Part shown: piece after piece, positions 47,155 through 57,800 of the stretch
How the letters are laid out: each line of letters opens with the position of its first letter
Position numbering within the stretch: the stretch's first letter is position 1
NCBI GenBank assembly: GCA_963693315.1
Contig: OY856188.1
Span: 268,951,114-269,015,113, forward strand
DNA from: Diogma glabrata
Taxonomy: Eukaryota > Arthropoda > Insecta > Diptera > Cylindrotomidae
Reading direction: 5' to 3'
DNA length: 64,000 nucleotides
Notes under the pieces: generated by a model
The model's input: only the letters and a program-made list of their open reading frames with translations
Databases searched by the model: none
Told to the model about the DNA's origin: nothing
Translations under genes and position numbers: made by a program

Positions 47155-47725
47155 AAAGTCTCTGAGAAAAAAATTTCGGTCAAGTTTCAAGTGGGAAATC
47201 TCAGAAAATTTGATTTTCTACATTTTTTATTAGCAGTGTAAATGTTACATCTTAAGTGTTATATCTGCAGATGGATCGAATTTATGACAAAAGTCTATAG
47301 CAATCTTTGAAAAAAAATCGGTTCAAGCTTCATGAAGGAAATCTAGGAAAATTTTATTTTCGAAATTAGCACTGTTATCATTAGCACTGTAAAAACGCTG
47401 TAAAAAAAATGGAATTTTCCGAAATTTCCCACATGAAACTTGACCCAATACTTCGTCCCAGAGATTGACCATTGACCATTGTCATCAATTCAATTCATCT
47501 CCATTCTCCAGTCATATCACTTTAAGGGTAGAATTTTTACAGTACTCCTAAAAAAAATTTAGAAAATCGAATTTTCCGAGATTCCTCACATGAAACTTGA
47601 CCCAATATTTTTTTCTAAAGAATTCTATAGGTAGACTATTGTCATCAATTCGATCCATCTCCAGACATAACACTTCAAAAGCAGCATTTTTACAGTTCTA
47701 ATAAAAATTTTTTGATAATATTTGT
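47155..47725. repeat. Degenerate inverted plus direct repeat cluster
   Basis: TTTCCCACATGAAACTTGAC and TCCTCACATGAAACTTGACC are direct copies (47,425 and 47,585). The left half carries their diverged reverse complement (GGTCAAGTTTCAAGTGGGAA at about 47,180). The cluster includes several GAATTTTCCGA words. Confidence 0.65.
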
Positions 47726-48259
47726 TTCCCAGAGATTACTTTGAACCATTAATCATAAATCAATTTTTCGGCTGATACTTGGAAATTGTTTTTTTTATAA
47801 AGTAATTTAATCTCCACTATCGACTTTCGGCTGGAAACTTTCGCCTAACTTTCAAAATTTTGACTGAGATCGTAAAAATAAACTTTGTGACAATCGGTCG
47901 ACCATAGCATAGAGATGATGTTATTTTTGTATAATTAGCGCTGTGACTTTGAAGAGATTATATCATACTTTTTATTGTGTGTTAAAGTTAAGAATATCTG
48001 AGGTAAATTAAAAAGTTAAATTTGATTTGTTGTTTGATGTAAGTAAATTAATTAGATAGATAATATGTGTCTAAAACTAGAATGAAAATAGTCCGAAACT
48101 GAGAAGGAAATCCATTTTTTGGTAGTAGTCACATCATCAATATTATAGTCGCCATTCCAGAGTTACATGCTAAGCATAACCATAAATTTGCTAAAGGGAA
48201 AGCAGTTACAGAAGTCATATTAAGTAATTCATCATAAATTTTTGTTTTACCACTACCAC

Positions 48260-48730
48260 TACTTTCATTACTATTATGAGTGATGATGAATAAGCGAGTT
48301 TGTCTCTACATAAAATCACGTATTATCACTGTGATGGGAACCATATTGTGATGATCATTACCAGCACTCATCTCTGTTGCTATTATTGATGTTGTTACCA
48401 GAGACGAATCATTAGACTCTATTTAAATTTATGTGTTATTACGATTGAAAAAAATAGTTTTTGGATGATCATTACTGTTAATCATCAATGTTTTATTTAT
48501 CAATTCTGCGACTTAAGACGAATTAATTGAATCAAGATAAAATTACATATTGTTTATGTTGTGAAAGCAGCTAGTGACAGCCAGTGTTGTTAATCATCAT
48601 CGTTATATTTATGAATGCTGGTACCTGAGAAGAACAAATTCATTTAACATAAATTTAAGCATCATTGCTGTCGTAAAGATAGTTATTGACCATCATCACC
48701 ATTGTTCATGATAGTTATTACTGTTAAAAA
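48260..48730. repeat. Degenerate tandem repeat, about 118-bp unit
   Basis: Three to four diverged units follow the pattern GATGATCATTAC ... GAGACGAAT ... AAATTTATGTGTTATTACGA. Divergence is high, so boundaries are approximate. Confidence 0.4.
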
Positions 48731-48856
48731 TGTCATATAAAACATTTTTTTAATCTCACACAATTTCTTTGTTGCCACCTAAATGTATTTGTAAAACCTT
48801 GGAATGCTGACACTATTCCGTGATAGCCAGGTGTGAGAAGCATGGGACGCGTGCAA

Positions 48857-49528
48857 TGCATGAAAAAGGTAAATTTTGCCAATCCGATGTAACTTTGAAA
48901 TTAAATTACTAAAGAATGGCCTTATTGATTTCAACAAAGTCTTTTTTATTTGATAGGTGATCTTTAGAAAAAAAATTAACTAAACGTATTTGTAATTAAT
49001 ATTAAAATTAAAATATTAAAAAAAAATTTTTAAAGATGGCATTAGGGGCAAAATTTTAATTTTTTTGTTTTAAATAGTTCTATTCTTGCTCTTAAATATG
49101 CCAAATATACAAAGAGGCTTTAATTCGTGTTCTTGAGATATTTAATATTAAAAATTTTTAGTCCGAATAAAATTCTAATTGTCATTATTTTTACGAACAA
49201 TTTTTAACAACCAAAAATTTTAACCAAAGTTTAAAGTTTGAAAAAATTATATAAAATTATAATTCTAGTCGGACTAAAAATCTTTAAAATTAAATATCTC
49301 AAGAACACGAATTAATGTCGCTTTGTAAATTTGGCACATTTTTGAGTAAGAATAGAACTACTTAAATAAAAATCAAAATTCAATTAATCTTTGACCCTTG
49401 CACCATCTTTAAAAAAGTTTTTAATATTTGAGTTTAACTAATCACCTATCAAACAAAAAAGAGATTGTGGAAATCGGTAATTTGATCTCAAAGTTACATC
49501 GGATTGGCAAAATTTTCATTTTTGTGCA
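48857..49528. mobile_element. Foldback (palindromic) element, about 670 bp
   Basis: The arms start TGCATGAAAAAGGTAAATTT (left) and, read in reverse complement, TGCACAAAAATGAAAATTTT (right). They mirror each other inward through CCAATCCGATGTAACTTTGA, a TTTGATAGGTGATC block and CAAGAACACGAATTAA, meeting near 49,200. No protein is encoded. Another member of the family is split by the LTR element at 30.0/36.8 kb. Confidence 0.8.
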
Positions 49529-49980
49529 GGTTGGTTTGCCCCCTATGATTAAACGATGTACTTTAAAAAAAATTGTATAAAAAGTTATAATTTTTATTTT
49601 ATACATACTCCTTATATTCCAAGTTTCACGAAAAACAAATATGGGCAATTTCAAATTTCGAATGTTTCACCTGTCTAGATCACATTTTTCATCATAAGAT
49701 AAAAAATTGCTCTTGCACAACATTAAAAATTTGAAAATTAAATAATAATAAGTAATACACAACAATATATAAAAACCGTTTAACACCAAAACCCTATGAC
49801 TATGATTAACGGCTCTACCGTTGAATAAATAGAGTTCATCCGAAAGAACCTAAAATTATGTCAATAGAAGAAACTGAAGTCAGTTGTAACACTCTTCAGT
49901 TATCACACTCATAAATCAAATAATAAATAAAAACAATTCTAACAATTAAATGTCATAATTAAATGTCAACCAACATATGA
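49529..49980. other. AT-rich stretch, no gene
   Basis: Nothing recognised. Confidence 0.45.
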
Positions 49981-49982
49981 CA

Positions 49983-50240
49983 TAAGAACTAAATCTAAAA
50001 AACTATGGTGCAAATTATGAAACTTTTTGCAATCCATACAGTTTTTGACCGCTCTAGTGTCGAACCAATGAGAAAATTTTAAACTTTGAAAAAGTTTATC
50101 ATTCTCATCAGGGCTAGCCGACTAGATAAACTACCAAGAAATGTCAACGGTAATAAACCAAAAATTAGGTTACATTTCTAGCTAAGTATAAAAAAATGTA
50201 CATAAACATATATTTAATAGATTCAGGTTTAGTCTATTCG
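49983..50240. repeat. Half-copy of the 50.4 kb foldback family
   Basis: TATGGTGCAAATTATGAAAC, CTCATCAGGGCTAGCCGACT and AACATATATTTAATAGATTC match the 50,430-50,590 arm in the same orientation. Confidence 0.8.
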
Positions 50241-50359
50241 TTTCTCTAGTGATCACTGCTTTGTTATACTCTAGACATACTAGTATTGAATAACAAGCTC
50301 GTATCGGCGAGAAGAAGATGACTAGTCTTCATTTGTGTCTATTGACACATAATCAACAA

Positions 50360-50880
50360 TTAATTCAGTAAATTGTTTATGATATAACATCACTCTGATA
50401 GAAAATCTCCCATCAAGAATATAAGAACTGAATCTAAAAAATTATGGTGCAAATTATGAAATTTTTTGCAATCCATACAATTTTCGACCGATCTAGTTTC
50501 GAGCCAATGAGAAAATTTTAAACTTTAAAAAAGTTTACCATTCTCATCAGGGCTAGCTGAGTGAACTGAATCTATTAAATATATGTTTATGTAAATTTTG
50601 TGTTTTTTATACTTCGCTAGAGTTGTAACCTAATTTTTGGTTTACATTAGCGTTGATATATTTTGGTTGTTTATCTAGTCGGCTAGCCCAGATGAGTTGA
50701 TAAACTTTTTTATGTTTAAAATTTTCTCATTGGTTCGAAACTAGATCGGTCGAAAATTGTACGGATTGCAAAAAGTTTCATAATTTGCACCATTATTTTT
50801 TAGATTCAGTTTTTATAGTATTTTTGATGGGAGATTTTCCATCGCAGTGATGTTATATCACAAATAATTTACTGAATTAA
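50360..50880. mobile_element. Foldback (palindromic) element, about 520 bp
   Basis: The ends TTAATTCAGTAAATTGTTTA and (reverse complement of the right end) TTAATTCAGTAAATTATTTG start long arms. These continue through GATATAACATCACTCTGATA, TTATGGTGCAAATTATGAAA and CTCATCAGGGCTAGC to a centre near 50,620. No coding content. Confidence 0.85.
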
Positions 50881-51305
50881 CATATGACAATCATAATAAA
50901 TATTTTTATTCGATTTGATCAAACATCCAAACACCAAATCTGAAGGCCAATCTTGGCAAATTTTTCTCAAAAGTATCAAAACTGCTTTTAAGATTTTTTT
51001 TTTATAAACAGAGTATGACACTGAAATAAGAATCTTAACTAGAAACATTTTTTGAAATTTTCGGTATATTACAGGACAATAAGGAAGGCATAACTCGTTC
51101 ACTAAATTTACCAAAAATAGTATTAGAAAAAAATGAGTTGAGTTACGGATTCAAAAATTATGCATAAGATGGTGCCATATTAAAATATTTACTAAAAACT
51201 ATTAACACTTATAACATCAAGAATACAAACAAATTAGGCAAATTAAAATAAGAAAGAACCGATATTTTGTAATAGCCAATATATTCTGTGATAACCGTAC
51301 TTCAA
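50881..51305. other. AT-rich stretch, no gene
   Basis: Nothing recognised. Confidence 0.45.
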
Positions 51306-51599
51306 ATCTCCAAACTCTCCACATATAGTAATATGCTATAGTGTGTTTCGACAATGTATAATTATATTTTCAAAAACTTCTCAACCCACTTGTTTGCAAG
51401 AAAACTATTATTTTAAATATTACGAAGTACAGCTTAAACTTCCGGGCGTATTCCGTATTGTATCTGTTTTATTTTCCACTCATTTTTGGATAATTATGGA
51501 AAATAAAAATTAAAAACTACAATAATACAAACGAGTCAATTTGATGCCATAGAATTTATACTGACGATATTTTTTTGTGACTAGTGCAATAGGAGTTTC

Positions 51600-51638
51600 C
51601 CTTTTTATCTTGGCCCGAAGCGGGCCAAGATAAAAAGG
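51600..51638 (-). repeat. Perfect 18-bp-stem hairpin in the RTE 3' flank
   Basis: CCTTTTTATCTTGGCCCG is followed by AAG and its exact reverse complement. It stands about 35 bases beyond the RTE stop codon in an AT-rich setting. It may be a 3' structure recognised by the RT; that role is inferred. Confidence 0.85.
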
Positions 51639-51672
51639 AATTAAATTATTACTCTCTCTCTCTCTCTGGCGT

Positions 51673-51849
51673 TTACATCCCATGAAGGGATTTTGCCGTC
51701 TGTGCAATAAGCTTCCAATCATCTCGTTCCATGACCAGTTGACCCCAGTTTCGACATCCTATATCACGAAGGTCTTGGATGATGTCATCACGCCAGCGTT
51801 GTCTAGGTCTTCCTCTTCGACGAACACCAGCTGGTTGTTGTTGGGACGC
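51673..51849 (-). pseudogene. C-terminal tail of the RTE protein beyond a premature stop
   Basis: In the same frame after the TAA comes RRRGRPRQRWRDDI, then RDIGCRNWGQLVMERDDWK and a final HGM before a stop at 51,673-51,675. This basic GRPRQRW tail is conserved at the C terminus of such RT proteins, which shows that the stop at 51,850 is a mutation and not the natural end. Confidence 0.85.
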
Positions 51850-54468
51850 TTATTTAATCATTCTATCTAATGGTGCCCTTTCTACATGAACAAACCATCT
51901 AATCCGGTTAGATTTAATGAATCCGATTACATCGCAGCCTCCAAGAAGCTGTCTGATTTCGTGATTCATTCGGATTCTACACTGATTTTCAGCAACTTTA
52001 CATGGACCATAAATTGTTCGTATGACCTTCCTCTCGAATGTTGATAAAATTCTACAATCGGAGGAAGTCAGTGTCCAGCTTTCACTTCCAAATGTAAGCA
52101 CAGGTCGAATTAATGCTTTGTAAAGTGTGAGTTTGCACGACCGCGAAAGATGTTTTGATCGCAGAAGTTTTGAGTATGCGTAGAAAACTCTGTATGCGGC
52201 AGAGACACGGGCTTTGATATCTGCCTGCATGTCATTTGACGACGTTATTACAGACCCGAGGTATTTGAAGTTTTCCACGCGTTCCACTTCGTAGTCGCCA
52301 GTATCCAGATTTCCGGGAGGTATGTTCTTAGATGTTGTTAACACTTTAGTTTTGCCGTTGTTGATGCATAATCCAAGTCGTTTAGCATTTCTTTCAAACT
52401 GAGAGAGACTATCTTTAATATCGCTCGTTCTACGTCCGAGAAGCACAATATCATCTGCGTAGCCAAGAACTTGACTAGATTTATTATATATGCAGTTTTG
52501 CGTCTCAATTCGGCTTTTTCTTATCGCGTACTCCAGCGCCAAATTAAACAGTACAGGCGCGAGTGTATCACCTTGTCGAACACCTGATGTTATATCGAAA
52601 GGATCAGAAACTGACCCTTCGATTACTATTCTACAATTTGATCCCGATGTTGTGAGTTTGCACAGAGAAACAAGTTTCTCTGGGATACCAAGGCATATGA
52701 GTGCGGACCAGAGGTTGTCGCGGATGATACTATCATATGCTTGCCTGAAATCAACGTAGAGCTGGTGAATGCTGATGTTGTACTCCCAACATTTTTCCAG
52801 AATCATCCTTAATGTAAAACATTGATCTGTGGTTGAGCTGTTGGGACGAAAACCACACTGATAGTCACCGATTATAGATTCGGCGAACGGGATGAGTCGA
52901 GCAAGTACGACATTAGCTAGTATTTTGTATGCAGTATTCAACAGTGCGATGCCACGATAATTTGCACACTTTAGACGGTCACCTTTCTTATGTAGCGGAA
53001 CAATGAGAGCTGTTATCCATTCAGCAGGTAGTTCTTCTTGGTCCCAGATTGCAAGAATCAGATGGTATATACGTGAGACCAGAGCTGCTCCTCCATTTTT
53101 AAGCAGTTTTGCGGGAATTCCATCGAAACCTGGTGATTTGTCATTTTTCAGTTTTTTAATTGCAGCTTCCACTTCATCTATTGCTGGGTAAGGGACAAAA
53201 ATCTCTTCAGTTGATGGAGCAATTGCTCGAATAGGATGAACTTCATTCGTCCTATTCAATAGGTCTTGAAAGTGGGATCGCCACACTGCCAGCACATCAC
53301 GTTCACTTGTTGTAAGCTCATTATTTTCATTTTTGATGGCTGTAGATCTTGGAAGGAAATCTTTTGTCAGATTCCGTGCACTGGCAAAACACTCTTTTGA
53401 ATTTCCGTTGGCCGCATGTTGGTTGATGTCTTCAATGCAGCTCTTCATGTGTTCGCGTTTCTTTTTACGTAGAAGTTTTGCTGAGGCGCATAGATAATCA
53501 GCTTGGGAGCTTCGGGTGTTCCTTGTTAACCATTTTTCTCGCAGTTTTTGTTTATGTTCAACGGATTGGCGGCACTCGTCGTCGAACCATTCGTTGTGTG
53601 ATTTCGGTGGCCGCTTTCCGATTGTAGTTTGTGCTGCGGCTATACTGGTTGATTGAAGCGATTGCCATTCTTCTTGTATGTTTAATGGCATCTCAGAAGA
53701 GATGTCATGCTCTTCTATGTTTTGTGTTATTATTTCCTGATATCTGTTCAGCGTTTCCGGATGTTTAAATGCATCGACGTTCCAGCGCACGGTCTTTTTT
53801 GCTTGTCTATTAAATGTAGATGATAATTTGCACTTGTACTTAAAGATGACAAGCATATGATCAGTATCCATATTAGCTCCTCTGTATGATCGAACGTCAG
53901 TTACACTTGTGGAGTGTCTCTTAGAGATCATGACGTGATCGATTTGATTTTCCGTTCTTCCGTCATTTGATTTCCACGTTGCCTTGTGAATTCTCTTGTG
54001 AGGGAAGAAAGTGCTGGAAATTACTAGATCATACATCATACCCAGCTCGGCTGCGCGAAAACCGTTATTGTTGCTGGTATGATGCAAGCTGTTAGGGCCG
54101 ATATGTGTTTTAAGTTCTGCAATCATACCAATTTGAGCATTAAAGTCACCTACCACGATTTTTATATCGTGCCGCGGGATGTTATTGATGACTTCTTCGA
54201 GTTCTAGGAAGAACAGGTCTTTAATATCATCTGCTTTATCTTCAGTAGGTGCATGAGCATTGACGATCGTTACATTGAATTTTTGCGTGCGGATTCTCAG
54301 TGTGCATAACCGCATATTAATTGGGCAGAAGTCGATAACATGCTGATGCACGCGATGGTGTATAAGAAAGCCTACTCCAAATATGTTGGTTGCTATACAT
54401 TCAAGTACTAGTTTTGGATTTTTTTTGGAAATAAAAGTATCATTCGTAAGATTTTTTTTATGTTTCAA
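51850..54468 (-). CDS. RTE-type endonuclease/reverse transcriptase, 5'-truncated
   Basis: Open for 872 codons. Residues 1-210 are the C-terminal two thirds of an AP-like endonuclease: HAPTEDKADD (71-80), GDFNAQ (107-112), QIDHVM (175-180) and DTDHMLV (201-207). The N-terminal TWN and LQE catalytic blocks are absent. RT spans about 425-740: KSPGFDG, HKKGDRLKCANYRGIALL, DYQCGFRP, YVDFRQAYDS (catalytic Asp 573), GVRQGDTLAPVLFNLALEYA and GYADDIVLLG (catalytic DD 672-673). After it come FKYLGSVIT and a typical thumb/tail. The first codon of the open frame is TTG; the first ATG is residue 52, so the frame is a truncated body, not a true start. The premature TAA at 51,850-51,852 is followed in frame by the usual tail to 51,673. 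These enzymes nick target DNA and prime reverse transcription there. Insect proteins of this type are often labelled craniofacial development protein 2-like. Confidence 0.9.
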   Translation of the reverse strand: MKHKKNLTNDTFISKKNPKLVLECIATNIFGVGFLIHHRVHQHVIDFCPINMRLCTLRIRTQKFNVTIVNAHAPTEDKADDIKDLFFLELEEVINNIPRHDIKIVVGDFNAQIGMIAELKTHIGPNSLHHTSNNNGFRAAELGMMYDLVISSTFFPHKRIHKATWKSNDGRTENQIDHVMISKRHSTSVTDVRSYRGANMDTDHMLVIFKYKCKLSSTFNRQAKKTVRWNVDAFKHPETLNRYQEIITQNIEEHDISSEMPLNIQEEWQSLQSTSIAAAQTTIGKRPPKSHNEWFDDECRQSVEHKQKLREKWLTRNTRSSQADYLCASAKLLRKKKREHMKSCIEDINQHAANGNSKECFASARNLTKDFLPRSTAIKNENNELTTSERDVLAVWRSHFQDLLNRTNEVHPIRAIAPSTEEIFVPYPAIDEVEAAIKKLKNDKSPGFDGIPAKLLKNGGAALVSRIYHLILAIWDQEELPAEWITALIVPLHKKGDRLKCANYRGIALLNTAYKILANVVLARLIPFAESIIGDYQCGFRPNSSTTDQCFTLRMILEKCWEYNISIHQLYVDFRQAYDSIIRDNLWSALICLGIPEKLVSLCKLTTSGSNCRIVIEGSVSDPFDITSGVRQGDTLAPVLFNLALEYAIRKSRIETQNCIYNKSSQVLGYADDIVLLGRRTSDIKDSLSQFERNAKRLGLCINNGKTKVLTTSKNIPPGNLDTGDYEVERVENFKYLGSVITSSNDMQADIKARVSAAYRVFYAYSKLLRSKHLSRSCKLTLYKALIRPVLTFGSESWTLTSSDCRILSTFERKVIRTIYGPCKVAENQCRIRMNHEIRQLLGGCDVIGFIKSNRIRWFVHVERAPLDRMIK

Positions 54469-54480
54469 TTTTCGTAGGAT

Positions 54481-55865
54481 AACCTAAGTGAATAAAAAGA
54501 AAAACAACAAAGGCAAGGCTAATTTCTGTTGCAAAGTGATTATATGTGCTGACTTGGGGACATGATTGGACCACTTGGTCTTGAGTAGTCTATAGACATT
54601 TGACTAACGACCTATAAGACCATAGACATTTTGTAATTTTTGTATTTGTTAGGAAACGTGATTCCACTACGGGGAGCGCAAGGTAAAGTTAATTTTATTG
54701 CAAGTAAATTAAAATAAAATTACTTGTTAGAGTAAACATTTAGGAGAAAGTGGTGACACAGTAATAGTCCCTCCTGAAGACTCTGGGTAGTGTTTTGAGG
54801 CACACGTTTCGTTTTGTATTTTAAGTTTCTTCACAGGAGCCTGATCAACAGAATTCACGCCAGTTTAATCTAGTGACGGGCAAATGTCGGTTTTGAGTGC
54901 CTTTCTAATTGGTGAACCTTAACGGACTAGACCACTAGACCTCTTACTACAATGTTGTAAGGACTAAGTTTACTTAATCGTTTAAAGAACAGCGGATCGA
55001 GAATTTCGCGAAAACAAAAGTTTTAGATCTTGATGACAATTGCCATTCTTTATACCAGCAGCTTATAAACTTGAATTCTGGAATTCGTTAGCTAGTGAAG
55101 AATAAAAAAGAGAGAAGATATGGTGAATTTTATGTCTTTAATAATAAATTAAGCTTACAATGTAAAGCTGTGTATTAGGGCTAATGTCAAGAAGCTGGCT
55201 ACGACTAAGCCTTAGACTTGGAACAAGCTTGACATCAGATTTCCCCAATAAGTTTTGCCCTTTCTGGCTTTGATCACACCCAGGCTGTATCCAGGCTTTC
55301 CTTAACTAATTTAAAAGAAAAATCTTCGAAAATTCTCATTAATGGAAATGTTATATTTTGACAAATCAAAAACCAATTGAGCTTATTTTGCATATGAATT
55401 TTAACCCTTTTATAGCTTGATCTGTAACAAATAAAAATAAATTATTATAAGACTCTAAATTGCGTTGAATACTCATCTCTGCACAGTAAGCTCCAGATTT
55501 GATTCCAAATTCTATAAGTGATTTCTTCAGCCTTAAACAACTTTTAAAAAGATTTAACCTTGTGGTAACAGTAATAATATAATATACATCCATATCATTT
55601 GTATTCGGGGACACTCTTGTCTGTTTTTGATGGCATTCAAAACACTTCCATAGCCGCGTAGAAAATCTTGCTCTTAAGATGAAATAAAAAAAACTTACGA
55701 TAAAATTTTTTGTGAGCAAAATAAAATTTACAGGAAAAATTTTTTTTTTTGAAGATAATTATTTGAAAAAAAAATAAATATAATCTCCTCAGAGATTATT
55801 TTATAATAAAATATATTAAAATTCGGGATTTTTGTGAAAATCAGAAAAAAGAAAAAAACTCTGTT
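54481..55865. other. Non-coding stretch of mixed composition
   Basis: No domain was recognised. The 117-codon minus-strand frame at 55,366-55,719 has no motif I know. Confidence 0.4.
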
Positions 55866-55867
55866 TT

Positions 55868-55992
55868 TCTCTTTTACGTGTTTCGAACTCATAACCTCAT
55901 CAATGCCAGAACGAGTTCAAATCTTTTAACAGACACGCAATCCACTTCGCCACTGATGCCATGATATTTTGAAGTTGAAACTTCATCATCAC
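55868..55992 (-). mobile_element. tRNA-derived SINE, copy 2
   Basis: Reverse complement of the family at 2.1 kb: A box TGGCGAAGTGG (55,942-55,952) and a B box ending near 55,881 (ATGAGTTCGAAA). The shared GATGATGAAGTTTCAACTT block precedes the A box. The B box has a C-to-A change from the consensus, so the internal promoter is probably weak. Confidence 0.6.
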
Positions 55993-57365
55993 TCTTATTA
56001 CTTAAATTGAAGTCTTAACTGTCATTAGACCCCTATTTATCGGAAATGTTTTTAACATTATTTTGGGGATTCTTCTCCTTTTTTTGGAATATATTAAAAT
56101 TAATTAATAAAAATAATAAACTGTTTAAATTAATAATAGTATTATTTAAAATAAATTTAATAATTTTTTGCTTTAACAACCTATTAAATAATATTTTGTT
56201 ACATGTTTCAACCATAAATGGTCATTCTCAAACATTTGAAAATATTATGAAATCATTTTCTAAAATTATAACTCAATTAATTATACAAAGTTCCAAAATC
56301 TTTCTATTCAAATACAACAAAGGATGAAAACTAACCCAAATGAAGCAAAATGAACAAAAACATGTTTAATGGATAGTTAGAACAAAAGGCTAGAATTTAT
56401 TCCTCTTTGCTTTTGAGCGAAATAAATAAAATAAAATAAAATCTACCACGCACAAAACTTTATTTTTAAAATAAAATTAAGATGTCAGAGGGCCAAAAAT
56501 TTAGCTCTTTGAGAACATATTTTAATTATGCTGCATTTTATATTGGAAGAGAAAAGTTTTTTGAGGGCAAAACAAAATAAAAATCGGAACACTGATTATG
56601 AAGTTTTAATTAAAAAAATATTCATGCATAATAATTTCTTTGATTATTTTTTTATTTACCGAAGAAATTTAACTAGAACAGAAAAACGGTCATGATTATT
56701 TGGTTTAATAGTGATTGTGGACACCGACCTCGATGTAATATTTCCAAAAGTACAACAAAAATATACCGATATAACTAATGTTTGAAAAGTCAATAAATAA
56801 AAATATGTAACCATTGTTCTAGCGTGTGCTAGCATACACAAGTGAATACAACCTTAGTATCATCGGACTATTTTAAATTTTACTAATTGTCCTCAATATT
56901 TAGGTATTAAAGTTATCAGGAAAAAGTCATCTAAGAATTTCCAGCGATAAGTTATTTGATTAAGAAAATGCGTTCAACGGCAAGACTTCTTCAATTTAGT
57001 TTTAAACTCCCAAGGGATACACTTTTCCTGGTACTCTAGACTCTAGCACAACCTAAGAAGTTTGCAATATTACGCAAAGTCTCAATTGTACAACATAAAA
57101 AAACTTAATATTAGTTTTGAATGCTCCAAACTATTTTTGAATTTGGATTAGGATTTGTACTACATTCCGGTGTTTTTTTTCTGCAAAAGTTTTTCCTGAA
57201 ACTTAATTACTATGTAATCGTGTATCTTGTAAACAATTGAACACGAATTCCAATCTCTGGTTATGATTTTGATGGCTGTATCCTGGAATAATTACAGGAT
57301 ATATGCAACAGCTACAGAATAATTAATAATCAAGTTGAACCAAGCATTTTTTCCATTTAATTCCA
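55993..57365. other. AT-rich stretch, no gene
   Basis: Nothing recognised; overlapping frames on both strands at 56,033-56,327 are composition artefacts. Confidence 0.5.
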
Positions 57366-57369
57366 CATG

Positions 57370-57800
57370 AATGTGCGATACAGAAGTGCTGCATGGTCTT
57401 TTTCTTGTCAGATTATTCTAAACAGATCTGATGGTAGCCATTTGCTGAATTGATTGTTATAACATATTTTGATTTTCTAAGTGATCTAGGATATCAAAAA
57501 TATCTAGGAAGGAAAACCCGTCGTTTACAGTGATATCGTTTAATTTCCGGAAATCTTCAACTATTCTCCACATTTATCTGGGTTATTGGATTTTTTTGGA
57601 ACTAATACGAGAGGTAGATTCTATGGGCTTTTACTACGCTTAATGATTTCTTCGTCTAACAATTGTAAGACCTGTGTATCTATATCAATTTTTGCAAATT
57701 AGATGAGAATAAGGTTTTGATTGGATTTTGTGAGAGACTATATCTGTAACAGTGAGTTCTTCACCCGGTAAATAAAAAAGTTCGTTATATTTTCGTTGAA
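57370..57800 (-). pseudogene. Ty3/gypsy reverse transcriptase N-terminal fragment
   Basis: The reverse strand reads VLQLLDEEIIKRSKSP, then LPLVLVPKKSNNPDK, then KLNDITVND-like and LDHLENQN, and in a shifted frame TINSANGYHQICLE. These match the gypsy RT entry (LLDEGIIR.S.SPYNSP..VVPKK), the R.LN..T..D.FP block and the first palm motif (TIDLA.GYHQI), whose catalytic Asp is replaced by Asn. Stops and a frameshift inactivate it. Confidence 0.75.

Larger units (their letters stand above)
51310..54480 (-). mobile_element. RTE-clade LINE, 5'-truncated
   Basis: Contains the long frame at 51,673-54,468, a short GA-rich tract just after the stop (51,651-51,667), a perfect hairpin at 51,600-51,638 and a 3' segment shared with 18,800-19,085. 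The 5' leader and the first part of the endonuclease are missing, as is common for LINE copies truncated during reverse transcription. The exact 3' end is not clear. Confidence 0.8.

Noticed and set aside
55366..55719. 117-codon minus-strand open frame near the SINE
   Set aside because: No domain recognised; no neighbouring exon structure could be supported by eye.
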